DNA from: Nanobdellota archaeon
GTDB lineage: Archaea > Nanobdellota > Nanobdellia > SCGC-AAA011-G17 > VGLX01
DNA: 6,623 nucleotides
Assembly (NCBI GenBank): GCA_018894775.1
Contig: JAHIPG010000033.1
Span: 1-6,623 of the forward strand
Direction of reading: 5' to 3'
Part shown: piece by piece, positions 1 through 6,518 of the stretch
Layout: the number at the start of each line of letters is the position of its first letter
Position numbering within the stretch: the stretch's first letter is position 1
Program-made: the position numbers and the translations under genes
The notes under the pieces: model-generated
What the model saw: only the letters and a program-made list of their open reading frames with translations
Told to the model about the DNA's origin: nothing
Database searches by the model: none

Positions 1-730
1 CATGACGCTGACTATCAACCACATAGCTTGCTGATTTCTCTGCATATTCAAGAAATTTTTCATTTTTTGTATATGAATATACTCTGGATAAGAGGGAGGA
101 TGCAAACATGCTTGCATTGAATATCTTAGTTTTATCAAAAGGAGTGTAACTAAAACATATTCCTGAAGAATCTTCAGAAATGTTTAGGTCATTAAGTATG
201 AAATTGCATGCGCTCTCAGCCACATTTAGATAACTATTATTTTTTAGTATTTCGTATGCATCAAGGAAGGCATTAACAACTGTAGATGTAACAACTACAG
301 ACGGTTTATATTTTGATAAGAAAAAATTTCCTGATTGCCAGTCAAAATTATATCCCCAACATGCACCAGAATAACCCTCAGCACAATGGTTTTCAAGCCA
401 GTTCAAGCATTCAACTGCTTTGTTTAAGAAATGTTTTTTATGAGTCACTCTGTACATCTTTAGATAACCAGATGCAAATAACCCCGTAGCCATTGGATTA
501 ATACCTTTTTGTATTTTTAGAAATTTTCGGATGTTGATTGACAAACGTTTTATTACTTGTGTTGCACCGATCCTTAGATATTTTTTGTTAAAAGTGAAAA
601 AACTTATTGTTGGGCTATTTAGTGCATCGTATGGATCATATCCCTTATATCCATTATCGTCTATCCATCTTAGCAACTTCGTCATTGAATCCAATAATCT
701 GGGTTCATCATCACTTTCAGCAAAACTCAT
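1..730 (-). CDS. VpsJ-like six-hairpin (alpha/alpha) polysaccharide-cluster protein, 3' end cut off by window edge
   Basis: An open frame of 243 codons starts with ATG at 728-730 and runs off the left edge, so the C-terminus is missing. Visible motifs are YDPYDALNSP (residues 31-40), NPMATGLFASGYLKMY (78-93), CWGYNFDWQS (124-133), SVVVTSTVVNAFLDAYE (144-160), GICFSYTPFD (190-199) and NASMFASSLLSRVYSYT (205-221). Regularly spaced paired helices with aromatic loops suggest an alpha/alpha six-hairpin fold, as in prenyltransferase-like or glycosidase-like proteins. From memory, this pattern belongs to an uncharacterised family common in exopolysaccharide clusters, named VpsJ or wrongly 'delta-aminolevulinic acid dehydratase'. 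No signal peptide is seen, so it is probably cytoplasmic. The start is two bases after the wecB stop, with GGAG 11 bases and AGGTGA 2 bases upstream, which supports coupling to wecB. The enzymatic role is unknown; acting on a glycan or glycolipid is inferred from context. Confidence 0.8.
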   Translation of the reverse strand, partial: MSFAESDDEPRLLDSMTKLLRWIDDNGYKGYDPYDALNSPTISFFTFNKKYLRIGATQVIKRLSINIRKFLKIQKGINPMATGLFASGYLKMYRVTHKKHFLNKAVECLNWLENHCAEGYSGACWGYNFDWQSGNFFLSKYKPSVVVTSTVVNAFLDAYEILKNNSYLNVAESACNFILNDLNISEDSSGICFSYTPFDKTKIFNASMFASSLLSRVYSYTKNEKFLEYAEKSASYVVDSQRH

Positions 731-732
731 CT

Positions 733-1830
733 TCACCTTAACTCCTGAATCACCATCTGTATAATTCTCTCCCCGCTCCTTCCATCCCCAAACGGGTTTC
801 TTGCATTCCTCATTTTTTTCTCAAATTCGCTGTTATTTAATATTTTGTTTACCATTTTCACAATTACACCCGGTTTTGTTCCAACCAGATAGTTTGCTCC
901 TGCCTCAATGGTTTCAGGTCTTTCTGTGTTATCCCTGAGTGTTAAGCATGGTGTGTTCAGGATGCAGGCTTCTTCTTGGATGCCACCGGAGTCTGTTAGA
1001 ACAAGTCTTGCATTTGATAGAAGATTAAGGAAATTCAAGTACCCAACAGGCTCAATTAGTCTTACTACATTTTTCAACTTGTTATACAGTTTAAATCTCT
1101 TAGCCATTTTCCTGCTTCTGGGATGTATTGGGAAAATAATTGGTAAATCTATTTTTTTTAAAGCCTGAATAATATTTGAAAATTGTTGTTTTGCATCAAC
1201 ATTTTCCTGCCTATGAACTGTGAGTAAAGCATATTCATCTCCAGTTCCTAAATCACTCATTATTTTTGATTTCTTTTTTGCAATCTTCAAATTTTGATGC
1301 ACAGCATCAACTATTGTGTTTCCTGTAACAAAAATTTTTTTCTTAGAAATACCTTCATTTAATAGATTTTGTTTAGAAATTTTTGTAGGGGCAAAAATTA
1401 AATCTGAACAATGGTCTGTTAATATTCTGTTTATTTCCTCTGGCATGTTTCTGTCAAAGCTTCTAAGCCCTGCCTCAACATGCCCAATTTTAATATGAAG
1501 TTTTACAGAAGCAATAGCCCCTGCAAGAACAGAGTTTGTGTCGCCCTCAACCAAAACAACATCGGGTTTTTCTTTTGTTAAAATTTTTTCTATACCTTTA
1601 ATCATTTCCCCTGTCTGTGAACAATCAGTGGAATATTTTTTGCCTATATCAAGTTCGTATTTCGGTTCTTTTATTTCTAAATCATCAAAAAATATTTTGT
1701 CCATATTGTAGGAGTAATGCTGACCTGTATGAATTAACATGTAGTTCAACTTTCTTTTCTCGCATTCCCTGATAACCGGTGACATTTTAATTATTTCAGG
1801 TCTTGTTCCAACTACAATACAAACCTTCAT
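733..1830 (-). CDS. wecB: UDP-N-acetylglucosamine 2-epimerase (non-hydrolysing)
   Basis: This 365-residue cytoplasmic enzyme interconverts UDP-GlcNAc and UDP-ManNAc, the first step towards UDP-ManNAcA. It is full length for the family, with a GT-B fold of two Rossmann domains. Motifs in order: GTRPEIIKMSPV (8-19), TGQHYSYNMD (35-44), VEGDTNSVLAGA (94-105, including Asp97), HVEAGLRSFDRNMPEE (117-132, including Glu119), the EEINR segment (131-135, Glu133), VTGNTIVDAV (168-177), LTVHRQEN (203-210, His206), PIHPRSRK (234-241), LTDSGGIQEEA (278-288) and NTERPET (301-307). Asp97, Glu119, Glu133 and His206 line up with the residues implicated in catalysis in the E. coli enzyme. A GDGRSGERI tail closes the fold. 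The start ATG directly abuts the wecC TAG stop, with GAGGGG six bases upstream. An anabolic role with WecC is favoured by the gene pairing. Confidence 0.96.
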   Translation of the reverse strand: MKVCIVVGTRPEIIKMSPVIRECEKRKLNYMLIHTGQHYSYNMDKIFFDDLEIKEPKYELDIGKKYSTDCSQTGEMIKGIEKILTKEKPDVVLVEGDTNSVLAGAIASVKLHIKIGHVEAGLRSFDRNMPEEINRILTDHCSDLIFAPTKISKQNLLNEGISKKKIFVTGNTIVDAVHQNLKIAKKKSKIMSDLGTGDEYALLTVHRQENVDAKQQFSNIIQALKKIDLPIIFPIHPRSRKMAKRFKLYNKLKNVVRLIEPVGYLNFLNLLSNARLVLTDSGGIQEEACILNTPCLTLRDNTERPETIEAGANYLVGTKPGVIVKMVNKILNNSEFEKKMRNARNPFGDGRSGERIIQMVIQELR

Positions 1831-3075
1831 CTAATACCCCTCTGATATGAATCCTTTGACGTCCTTAACAATATTTCTGGTATCTATCAAAACTGGGTTG
1901 TTATTCATCAGTTTTTTAACTTTATTCCAATCGATGTTTTTGAACACAGAATGATCGGTTACGATTACACACGCATCAGCATTTTTGAATGCCTTTTTAA
2001 AATTTTTTTCAAGATGACGACAATGTTCAACAATAGGGTCGTAGACAACAACATTGCATTCCTTCCCCCTCAAAATATTTACCAATTTGTTTGTGGGCGA
2101 TTCTCTGATGTCATCCACATCTTTCTTATAACTTGCTCCAAGTAAAACAATTTTTGAATTTTTAATTTTTTTCTTTGCTTTTTTAAACACATTTTCCAAG
2201 AGTTTACACACATATCCTGGCATGCCCTTGTTTGTTTCTAAAGCAATTTTTATCAATTTAGAATTTTCATCTACAAGAAACCATGGGTCTAATGGAATGC
2301 AATGGCCTCCAACACCAGGACCAGGATTTAGGATATTTACTCTTGGATGTTTATTTGCGATTTCTATTGCCTCCCTAATGTTAATATCATGTTTTCCGAT
2401 TTTTGCGAACTCGTTCGCCAGAGCAATATTCACTGCCCTGTATGTGTTTTCCATTAGTTTAACAAACTCTGCTGTGACCGTATCTGTAAGACATACTTCT
2501 CCTTCAACAAAACTTGAATAAACGTCTTCCGCTTTTTTTGCTGAATCGACATCTATCCCACCTATTACCCTATTGTTTTTAACAAGTTCCTTAAGCAGGT
2601 TTCCAGGAAGAACCCTTTCAGGGGAATACGTCAAATAAAAATATCCTGGACATTTCAATTTGGATTCATTTTCTAAAATCTTTCGAACCAATCCTTTTGT
2701 TGTACCTGGCGGCACCGTTGACTCCAGAATAACAAGATTCCCCCTCCTAAGTTTTTTTCCAACAGATTTAACCGCATTTTCCACAAAACTAAGCTCTGCT
2801 TTTTTATTTTTATTAAGTGGTGTTGGAACACATACAATAAAAACATCTGCCTCTGGTATGTCTGTTTGTACTGTTAAGTTTTTAGAGTTCATCGCTTTTT
2901 TCAAAAGAGCACCCAATCCAGCCTCATTAATTGAGAGTTTACAATTTTTGATTTGATCAACTTTATCTTTACTGATATCTACACCTACGACATTAAAACC
3001 TTTAGTAGCAAGTATTGCAGATGTTGGTAAACCAATGTATCCTAGGCCAACCACACATATTTTTTTAATGAACAT
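1831..3075 (-). CDS. wecC: UDP-N-acetyl-D-mannosamine dehydrogenase (UDP-ManNAcA synthesis)
   Basis: This 414-residue nucleotide-sugar 6-dehydrogenase oxidises UDP-ManNAc with two NAD+ to UDP-ManNAcA; adjacency to wecB supports this substrate over UDP-Glc or UDP-GlcNAc. Residue numbers count from the ATG at 3073-3075. The N-terminal Rossmann motif is GLGYIGLP (10-17), followed by CVPTPLN (82-88), ESTVPPGTT (118-126), YSPERVLPG (150-158), the FVKLMENTYRAVNIAL helix (204-219), and GPGVGGHCIPLDPW (252-265), where Cys259 is the catalytic thiol. The C-terminal domain carries LLGASYKKDVDDIRESP (311-327) and ends with LIDTRN (396-401). A GTG one codon upstream (3076-3078) is an alternative start: a GGAAGAG element lies 7 bases before the GTG and 10 before the ATG, so the choice is open. 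The gene starts inside the end of the DUF354 gene, which implies translational coupling. A related UDP-sugar dehydrogenase cannot be fully excluded. Confidence 0.94.
   Translation of the reverse strand: MFIKKICVVGLGYIGLPTSAILATKGFNVVGVDISKDKVDQIKNCKLSINEAGLGALLKKAMNSKNLTVQTDIPEADVFIVCVPTPLNKNKKAELSFVENAVKSVGKKLRRGNLVILESTVPPGTTKGLVRKILENESKLKCPGYFYLTYSPERVLPGNLLKELVKNNRVIGGIDVDSAKKAEDVYSSFVEGEVCLTDTVTAEFVKLMENTYRAVNIALANEFAKIGKHDINIREAIEIANKHPRVNILNPGPGVGGHCIPLDPWFLVDENSKLIKIALETNKGMPGYVCKLLENVFKKAKKKIKNSKIVLLGASYKKDVDDIRESPTNKLVNILRGKECNVVVYDPIVEHCRHLEKNFKKAFKNADACVIVTDHSVFKNIDWNKVKKLMNNNPVLIDTRNIVKDVKGFISEGY
1837..1842 (-). promoter_or_regulatory. wecB: Ribosome-binding site of wecB
   Basis: GAGGGG lies six bases before the wecB ATG, inside the last codons of wecC. 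The wecC TAG stop directly abuts this ATG, so the two genes are probably translated in a coupled way. Confidence 0.6.
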
Positions 3076-4081
3076 CACCTTTAATCTCTTCCAAGATGTT
3101 TTTTGTAATATTTAGAACTTCCTTTTGTACTTTTTTGCTCCTAGAAAACTCAACTTTTCTTTTTTTGCTGTTTAACACATATTCAACTATTTCTTTTGGA
3201 TCTCTAGAATGGATCATCCATCCATCATTTATCATTTTTTGGTCAACAGAGAGAAGTTGCCTACCTGGAAAAAATGATACTGCGGGAGCGCCCATACAGG
3301 CTGCTTCACGAGCAAATGTTCCGGCACCAGTTAATACAGCTTTTGAATACCAACAGATATCTAGGCCATTTAAGGGTTCCTTCGGAATGTAAACATCTAA
3401 ATTTCTTGCGTATTCTTTGTCTCTTTTATATCTAGGAAGAAAAAGTATGTTAATATTTTCCTTGTTAAAATCTTTTATTAACTTGGGGACAATACTTTTA
3501 ATCCCTTTCGGAATGTAATCTGCTTGAAGTGATTCTGGTCTTATAGCAATAAAATCATCGAAAGGTAAATTATCTAAAAACTTTGGGTCTGGTTTAAAAT
3601 CAGCTATATAGATATCTTCTTTAAGTCCATTGTATTGTAGGATGACATTTTTGGCACCTTGGTCAATTAAAGTTTCCATGGGTATGGCGTTTGGTGTTAT
3701 AAGATAATCTACTAGTCCGAAAAACACTTTAGCAACTCTTGGTGCTGCATCATTATCAGAAAAACAAATTGCTTTTTTCATTCTCATTTTCGCGGCATGT
3801 ATAGAATTTATACTTCCGTGACTAATATTGACATCAAAACTGGGCATTTTCAGGAATAATGAGATATCCCGCAATATTACCCCTATTGCCTTTTTAGCCC
3901 TATTTCCTTCATAGTATCTTCCTATAACTGAATGCTGAACCCCAAACTTATTTAGTAGCCCCACCACCTCAGCATATTGTCTTGAGGTTATACAAAATTC
4001 ATAATTATTAAACTCTTTAATAAATGGTAGGAAGAAAGCAGGTTCATGTGAGTTTTTAACATCAATCCACACTTTTAACAT
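3065..4081 (-). CDS. DUF354 family protein (GT-B-like, possible glycosyltransferase or sugar-nucleotide enzyme)
   Basis: This 338-residue protein matches the DUF354 family, frequent in archaeal surface-glycan clusters and structurally related to the WecB-like GT-B fold. It opens with KVWIDVKNSHEPAFFLPFI (3-21), followed by an N-terminal Rossmann-like domain with SHGSINSIHAAKM (88-99) and CFSDNDAAPRVAKVF (106-120). The C-terminal domain has FIAIRPESLQADY (177-189), ILFLPRYKRDKEYA (212-225), TGAGTFAREAACMGAPAVSFFPG (251-273), QKMINDGWMIHSRDPKEI (281-298). The glycine-rich AGTFAREAACMG segment sits where GT-B enzymes bind the nucleotide-sugar phosphate. No signal peptide or membrane segment is seen. 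Function is not established for the family; a ManNAcA-type transferase role is only inferred from context. The ATG is five bases after the acetyltransferase stop, with GGAG eight bases upstream, and the 3' end overlaps wecC by 11 bases (14 if GTG is used). Confidence 0.88.
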   Translation of the reverse strand: MLKVWIDVKNSHEPAFFLPFIKEFNNYEFCITSRQYAEVVGLLNKFGVQHSVIGRYYEGNRAKKAIGVILRDISLFLKMPSFDVNISHGSINSIHAAKMRMKKAICFSDNDAAPRVAKVFFGLVDYLITPNAIPMETLIDQGAKNVILQYNGLKEDIYIADFKPDPKFLDNLPFDDFIAIRPESLQADYIPKGIKSIVPKLIKDFNKENINILFLPRYKRDKEYARNLDVYIPKEPLNGLDICWYSKAVLTGAGTFAREAACMGAPAVSFFPGRQLLSVDQKMINDGWMIHSRDPKEIVEYVLNSKKRKVEFSRSKKVQKEVLNITKNILEEIKGDVH

Positions 4082-4086
4082 TAAAT

Positions 4087-4545
4087 CTACTCCGTCTCTA
4101 TGTTCTTAATAACTTTTGCAGGCACCCCCGCAACAACAGTGAACATCGGAACATCTTTAGTTATTATAGACCCCGCCCCAACCACAGCAAACTCACCAAT
4201 TGTAACATTTGGCAAAATTATCGCTCCAGCTCCAATCCAAGCGTCATGTTTAATCGTTACTTTTCCTTTTATTTCAATAAAAGAATATTTGTTTTTAAAT
4301 TCTCTTAGTTTAGAATTGTTTGGATCTGAAGTTACGATTATGATGACATTTGGAGCAATGGAGACCCTGTCCTGAATATCCAAATGGTGCTCCATTCCTA
4401 AGTCACAAGCTAATGTTAGCCCCTCAGCAATATATACATTTTTCCCTATTCTAACCCCTGCTTTTCTCAAAAAAGAAATTCTAAGAGAATTAGGAAACAC
4501 AAATTTCGCTAATGTTCTATATAGTCGTTTAGTAAATTTTGACAA
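4087..4545 (-). CDS. Left-handed beta-helix (hexapeptide repeat) acyltransferase, TTG start
   Basis: This 152-residue protein belongs to the WbbJ/maltose-galactoside O-acetyltransferase-like group and probably transfers acetyl from acetyl-CoA to a glycan or sugar precursor. A basic N-terminal helical part (1-32) precedes hexapeptide coils: VRIGKNVYIAEGLTL (31-45), LDIQDRVSIAPNVIII (55-70), VTIKHDAWIGAGAIILPNVTIGEFAVVGAGSI-type repeats (96-127), and the closing KDVPMFTVVAGVPAKVIK (130-147). The last motif is the CoA-site signature of the family. The usual catalytic His after the 'PNV.I' coil is replaced: the segment reads TSDPNNS (72-78). The start is TTG; there is no in-frame ATG or GTG nearby, and GGGGG at 4554-4558 is 8 bases upstream. 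It begins one base after the FemAB-like stop. Some other acyl donor is possible. Confidence 0.88.
   Translation of the reverse strand: MSKFTKRLYRTLAKFVFPNSLRISFLRKAGVRIGKNVYIAEGLTLACDLGMEHHLDIQDRVSIAPNVIIIVTSDPNNSKLREFKNKYSFIEIKGKVTIKHDAWIGAGAIILPNVTIGEFAVVGAGSIITKDVPMFTVVAGVPAKVIKNIETE
4090..4093 (-). promoter_or_regulatory. Ribosome-binding site of the DUF354 gene
   Basis: GGAG lies eight bases before the ATG at 4079-4081 and directly precedes the acyltransferase TAG stop, a normal Shine-Dalgarno spacing that confirms the DUF354 start. Confidence 0.55.
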
Positions 4546-4546
4546 A

Positions 4547-5569
4547 TCAACATCCCCCTGTTTTCTTCCATATCTTAAACCCTTTTTCAGCTAGACATAA
4601 CTTTTTTGGCGAATAAACTTTTGTATATCTTCCATACTTCACCAGCTTTCCACCAAATCTTCTTTTAAATTCTCTTGGACCATATTCTTCATCTGATTTA
4701 CCTGCACCACCAAAATCAAATGTTTTGTATCCATTTTCACATCCCCATTCTAATATTTTCCAAACAAGGAATTCATTTGGGTATAATTCTAAAGAATCAC
4801 CACAGGCTCCAGCGTACCAATCATGAATAAAATCATTATAGATTAAAATTGCTCTTGCTCCAATGCATTCATTTCCATTTTTTGCGAAATAAAACTTTGC
4901 TTTATTGCTTGGAGTTAGCTTATCAAAAGCAGATCCAAACAAACTAAAATCTCCTAAAGGAATTCCTGCATTTTTGTATGTTTCTTGAAGTATTTCATAG
5001 AAAATGTGGAGAAGACTTTTGTCTTTTATCTCTTCTACAATAAGGCCTTGTCTTTCTGCTCTATTTATACCTTTTCTTCTATTCTTGGTAAGAGTAGCCC
5101 ATAATTCATCCTTTGGCTTCGTTAAATCTATCAAAAAATTCAAATGCCCCTCATATTTGTACCCATTTTGCAAAAAAACATCCTTAAACTTTGATGTATC
5201 ATATAAATTTCTGATTTGTGTATAAAGTGTCTTTTTATTTGCTACTTTGTCATATTCTATGAGTAATAGTTTTAAGGCTTCTTTACCAACGTCATTTTCT
5301 ACAAACAAAGGTCCGCCCTGGATGATTGACCTGGATGAAAAAGAGCCGATAAAACCGTTGAATTCCCTGATAACATGGGAAAGTAACAAGGCTTGTACAT
5401 TTTCATTACTATCTACAACAGCAAGAAATACTGGTTCATATTTTTTTGTTTTGTTATACACTTCATACATCTCGGGTGTTTGAAATATGTTTCCTTTAGG
5501 ATGATTTGACACAAACTCAGACCATTGCTTAGTATCAAGTTTTGTTGTAACGTTTAGTTCATCATTCAT
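4547..5569 (-). CDS. FemAB/GNAT-like aminoacyl or acyl transferase
   Basis: This 340-residue protein resembles the FemAB / peptidoglycan interpeptide-bridge group (COG2348-like, tandem GNAT folds). Family members move an aminoacyl or acyl group onto an amine acceptor; FemABX enzymes use aminoacyl-tRNA. The first GNAT-like half runs from about 10 to 150 (QWSEFVSNHPKGNIFQTPEMYEVY at 15-38, GSFSSRSIIQGGPLFV at 75-90). The second has the basic segment TLTKNRRKGINRAERQG (159-175), AKFYFAKNGNECIGARAILIY (224-244), HDWYAGACGDSLELYPNEFLVW (249-270), and the signature GYKTFDFGGAGKSDEEYGPREFKRRFGG, beginning at 280. No signal peptide or membrane segment is seen, so it acts in the cytoplasm. It starts within the deacetylase stop (ATGA overlap), behind GAGAGGAT 5 bases upstream. 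In an archaeon without peptidoglycan the acceptor would be a glycan amine; the actual substrate is unknown. Confidence 0.85.
   Translation of the reverse strand: MNDELNVTTKLDTKQWSEFVSNHPKGNIFQTPEMYEVYNKTKKYEPVFLAVVDSNENVQALLLSHVIREFNGFIGSFSSRSIIQGGPLFVENDVGKEALKLLLIEYDKVANKKTLYTQIRNLYDTSKFKDVFLQNGYKYEGHLNFLIDLTKPKDELWATLTKNRRKGINRAERQGLIVEEIKDKSLLHIFYEILQETYKNAGIPLGDFSLFGSAFDKLTPSNKAKFYFAKNGNECIGARAILIYNDFIHDWYAGACGDSLELYPNEFLVWKILEWGCENGYKTFDFGGAGKSDEEYGPREFKRRFGGKLVKYGRYTKVYSPKKLCLAEKGFKIWKKTGGC
4554..4558 (-). promoter_or_regulatory. Ribosome-binding site deciding the TTG start of the acyltransferase
   Basis: GGGGG lies eight bases before the TTG at 4543-4545, inside the last codons of the FemAB-like gene. 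No ATG or GTG in this frame lies nearby; the ATG at 4551-4553 is out of frame. This spacing supports TTG as the true start. Confidence 0.6.
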
Positions 5570-6465
5570 TTTTTATCCTCTCTCATAAATCTGTAATCCC
5601 ATATACTCATTACATCTATATCCCCAGTAATACAAAACGCACTTTTATAGTTTTCCGGCCATCCGTCATTGGCATGTGTTTTCCACCATTCCGCAACATC
5701 TTTAAGCGTGGTAACCCAAACAGATTTTTGTTTTGCTGCCTTTATCAGATTTGCCAGTGCATGATTCGCCAAGTGAAAACGTTCAGGATGGAGTTGAAGA
5801 ACAAAAAGTTCACCCCTCTCATTGGTTTGTTCAAGTATTTTCATCCAAACCTTAAAGAGAATGTTTTGATCCTTTATACCAAGTCTGTCAATGAGTATTT
5901 CATCATCAGGCAATGAGACAGGGATACATACTACATCATTTTTTATGAAGGGTAAAGATTGTTTTTGGTTGGCATCTATCGGTTTATACGTAGTTAACGC
6001 TAAATCGTATGATTTGTTCAAATATTTTTCTGGAACAACATCCCAATGAATAGAAGAAGAACTATTATATAAGAAACCTAAAGATTTCAATACGTTATTG
6101 TCACTGTTATTCCATTGCAGGTATGGCGCCCTAAAACCACACACATTAATATTGTAAGTATGAAATATTTGTAATGCCTTATGTAAATGTTTCTTCAAGG
6201 TTTCTGCAGAGAGTTTAGAATAATCTACATGAATGCACCCATGAACTGCATACTCTACATTTGGCGCTTTTGGAATATTCGTATAATGGCTTTCTAATGT
6301 TTTAGCTGTGATTGGCCATGTAACAGCAGGGGATGCTTTAGAAAACTGTAATAGATTTTTTGTCATCTTTGATGATGAAAAACCGTATCTTGTGATGAGT
6401 TTAGTCATTCTTTTTAATGTCCCTTTAGCCCCTTTTCGGTGAATAGTGTTTTTTATGCTTGTCAT
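5566..6465 (-). CDS. Polysaccharide deacetylase (NodB-like, CE4-type) with C-terminal GDID segment
   Basis: This 299-residue protein is expected to hydrolyse N- or O-acetyl groups from a carbohydrate. A basic helical N-terminus (1-45, HRKGAKGTLKRMTKLITRYG at 9-28) is followed by NodB motifs: strand AVTWPITAKTL (47-57), metal motif HGCIH (75-79), FRAPYLQWN (111-119) with the RxPY signature, GFLYNSSSS (130-138), SLPDDEILIDRLGI (184-197) and LQLHPER (223-229), whose His226 fits the last active-site motif. The Asp-Asp motif usually near the N-terminus is absent there; a similar strand, AFCITGDID (276-284), occurs at the C-terminus, as if permuted. No signal peptide is seen, so it is probably cytoplasmic. 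The ATG is fixed by an in-frame TAG five codons upstream; a weak TAGG lies 11 bases upstream. Deacetylase family membership is firm, substrate unknown. Confidence 0.87.
   Translation of the reverse strand: MTSIKNTIHRKGAKGTLKRMTKLITRYGFSSSKMTKNLLQFSKASPAVTWPITAKTLESHYTNIPKAPNVEYAVHGCIHVDYSKLSAETLKKHLHKALQIFHTYNINVCGFRAPYLQWNNSDNNVLKSLGFLYNSSSSIHWDVVPEKYLNKSYDLALTTYKPIDANQKQSLPFIKNDVVCIPVSLPDDEILIDRLGIKDQNILFKVWMKILEQTNERGELFVLQLHPERFHLANHALANLIKAAKQKSVWVTTLKDVAEWWKTHANDGWPENYKSAFCITGDIDVMSIWDYRFMREDKK
5575..5582 (-). promoter_or_regulatory. Ribosome-binding site of the FemAB-like gene
   Basis: GAGAGGAT lies five bases before the ATG at 5567-5569, within the end of the deacetylase gene. Together with the ATGA stop-start overlap it indicates translational coupling of the two genes. 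Confidence 0.6.
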
Positions 6466-6467
6466 TT

Positions 6468-6512
6468 TTATGCAAACCTAACATCAGTTCCAATACTAAA
6501 AAACTTTACCAT
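6468..6512 (-). CDS. 14-codon mini-ORF: possible leader peptide or remnant of a glycosyltransferase gene
   Basis: ATG at 6510-6512 opens a 14-codon frame, MVKFFSIGTDVRFA, ending with TAA at 6468-6470. A GGAT element 8 bases upstream (6521-6524) gives it a plausible ribosome-binding site, better than that of the following deacetylase, whose ATG lies two bases after this stop. The peptide resembles from memory the first residues of some GT4-type glycosyltransferases ('...SIGTD...'), so it may be the stub of a deleted gene. It could equally be a short upstream ORF that brings ribosomes to the deacetylase start, or chance. Fourteen residues are too few to decide. Confidence 0.25.
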   Translation of the reverse strand: MVKFFSIGTDVRFA

Positions 6513-6518
6513 GATTAT

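Noticed and set aside
2140..2190. Long T-rich runs that could be read as terminators or promoter elements
   Set aside because: They are the complement of lysine and asparagine codons inside wecC (the AKKKIKNSKIV stretch) and have no flanking hairpin; similar runs elsewhere are also coding.
2222..2521. Plus-strand open frame antisense to wecC, and similar plus-strand frames at 531-764, 908-1168, 2660-2956, 3096-3392, 4100-4375, 5004-5225, 5247-5483 and 5674-5916
   Set aside because: Each lies opposite a well-supported minus-strand gene, shows no recognisable motif, and has composition expected of an antisense shadow.
5566..5640. Possible frameshift breaking a longer deacetylase near its C-terminus
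   Set aside because: The stop overlaps the FemAB-like ATG behind a good ribosome-binding site, so the junction looks like a normal coupled gene boundary. A truncation of a larger ancestral protein remains possible but is not shown.
6466..6518. Promoter for the deacetylase operon upstream of its start
   Set aside because: Only about 50 bases separate it from the upstream membrane-protein stop, and no convincing TATA/BRE or -35/-10 arrangement is visible, so read-through from upstream is more likely.
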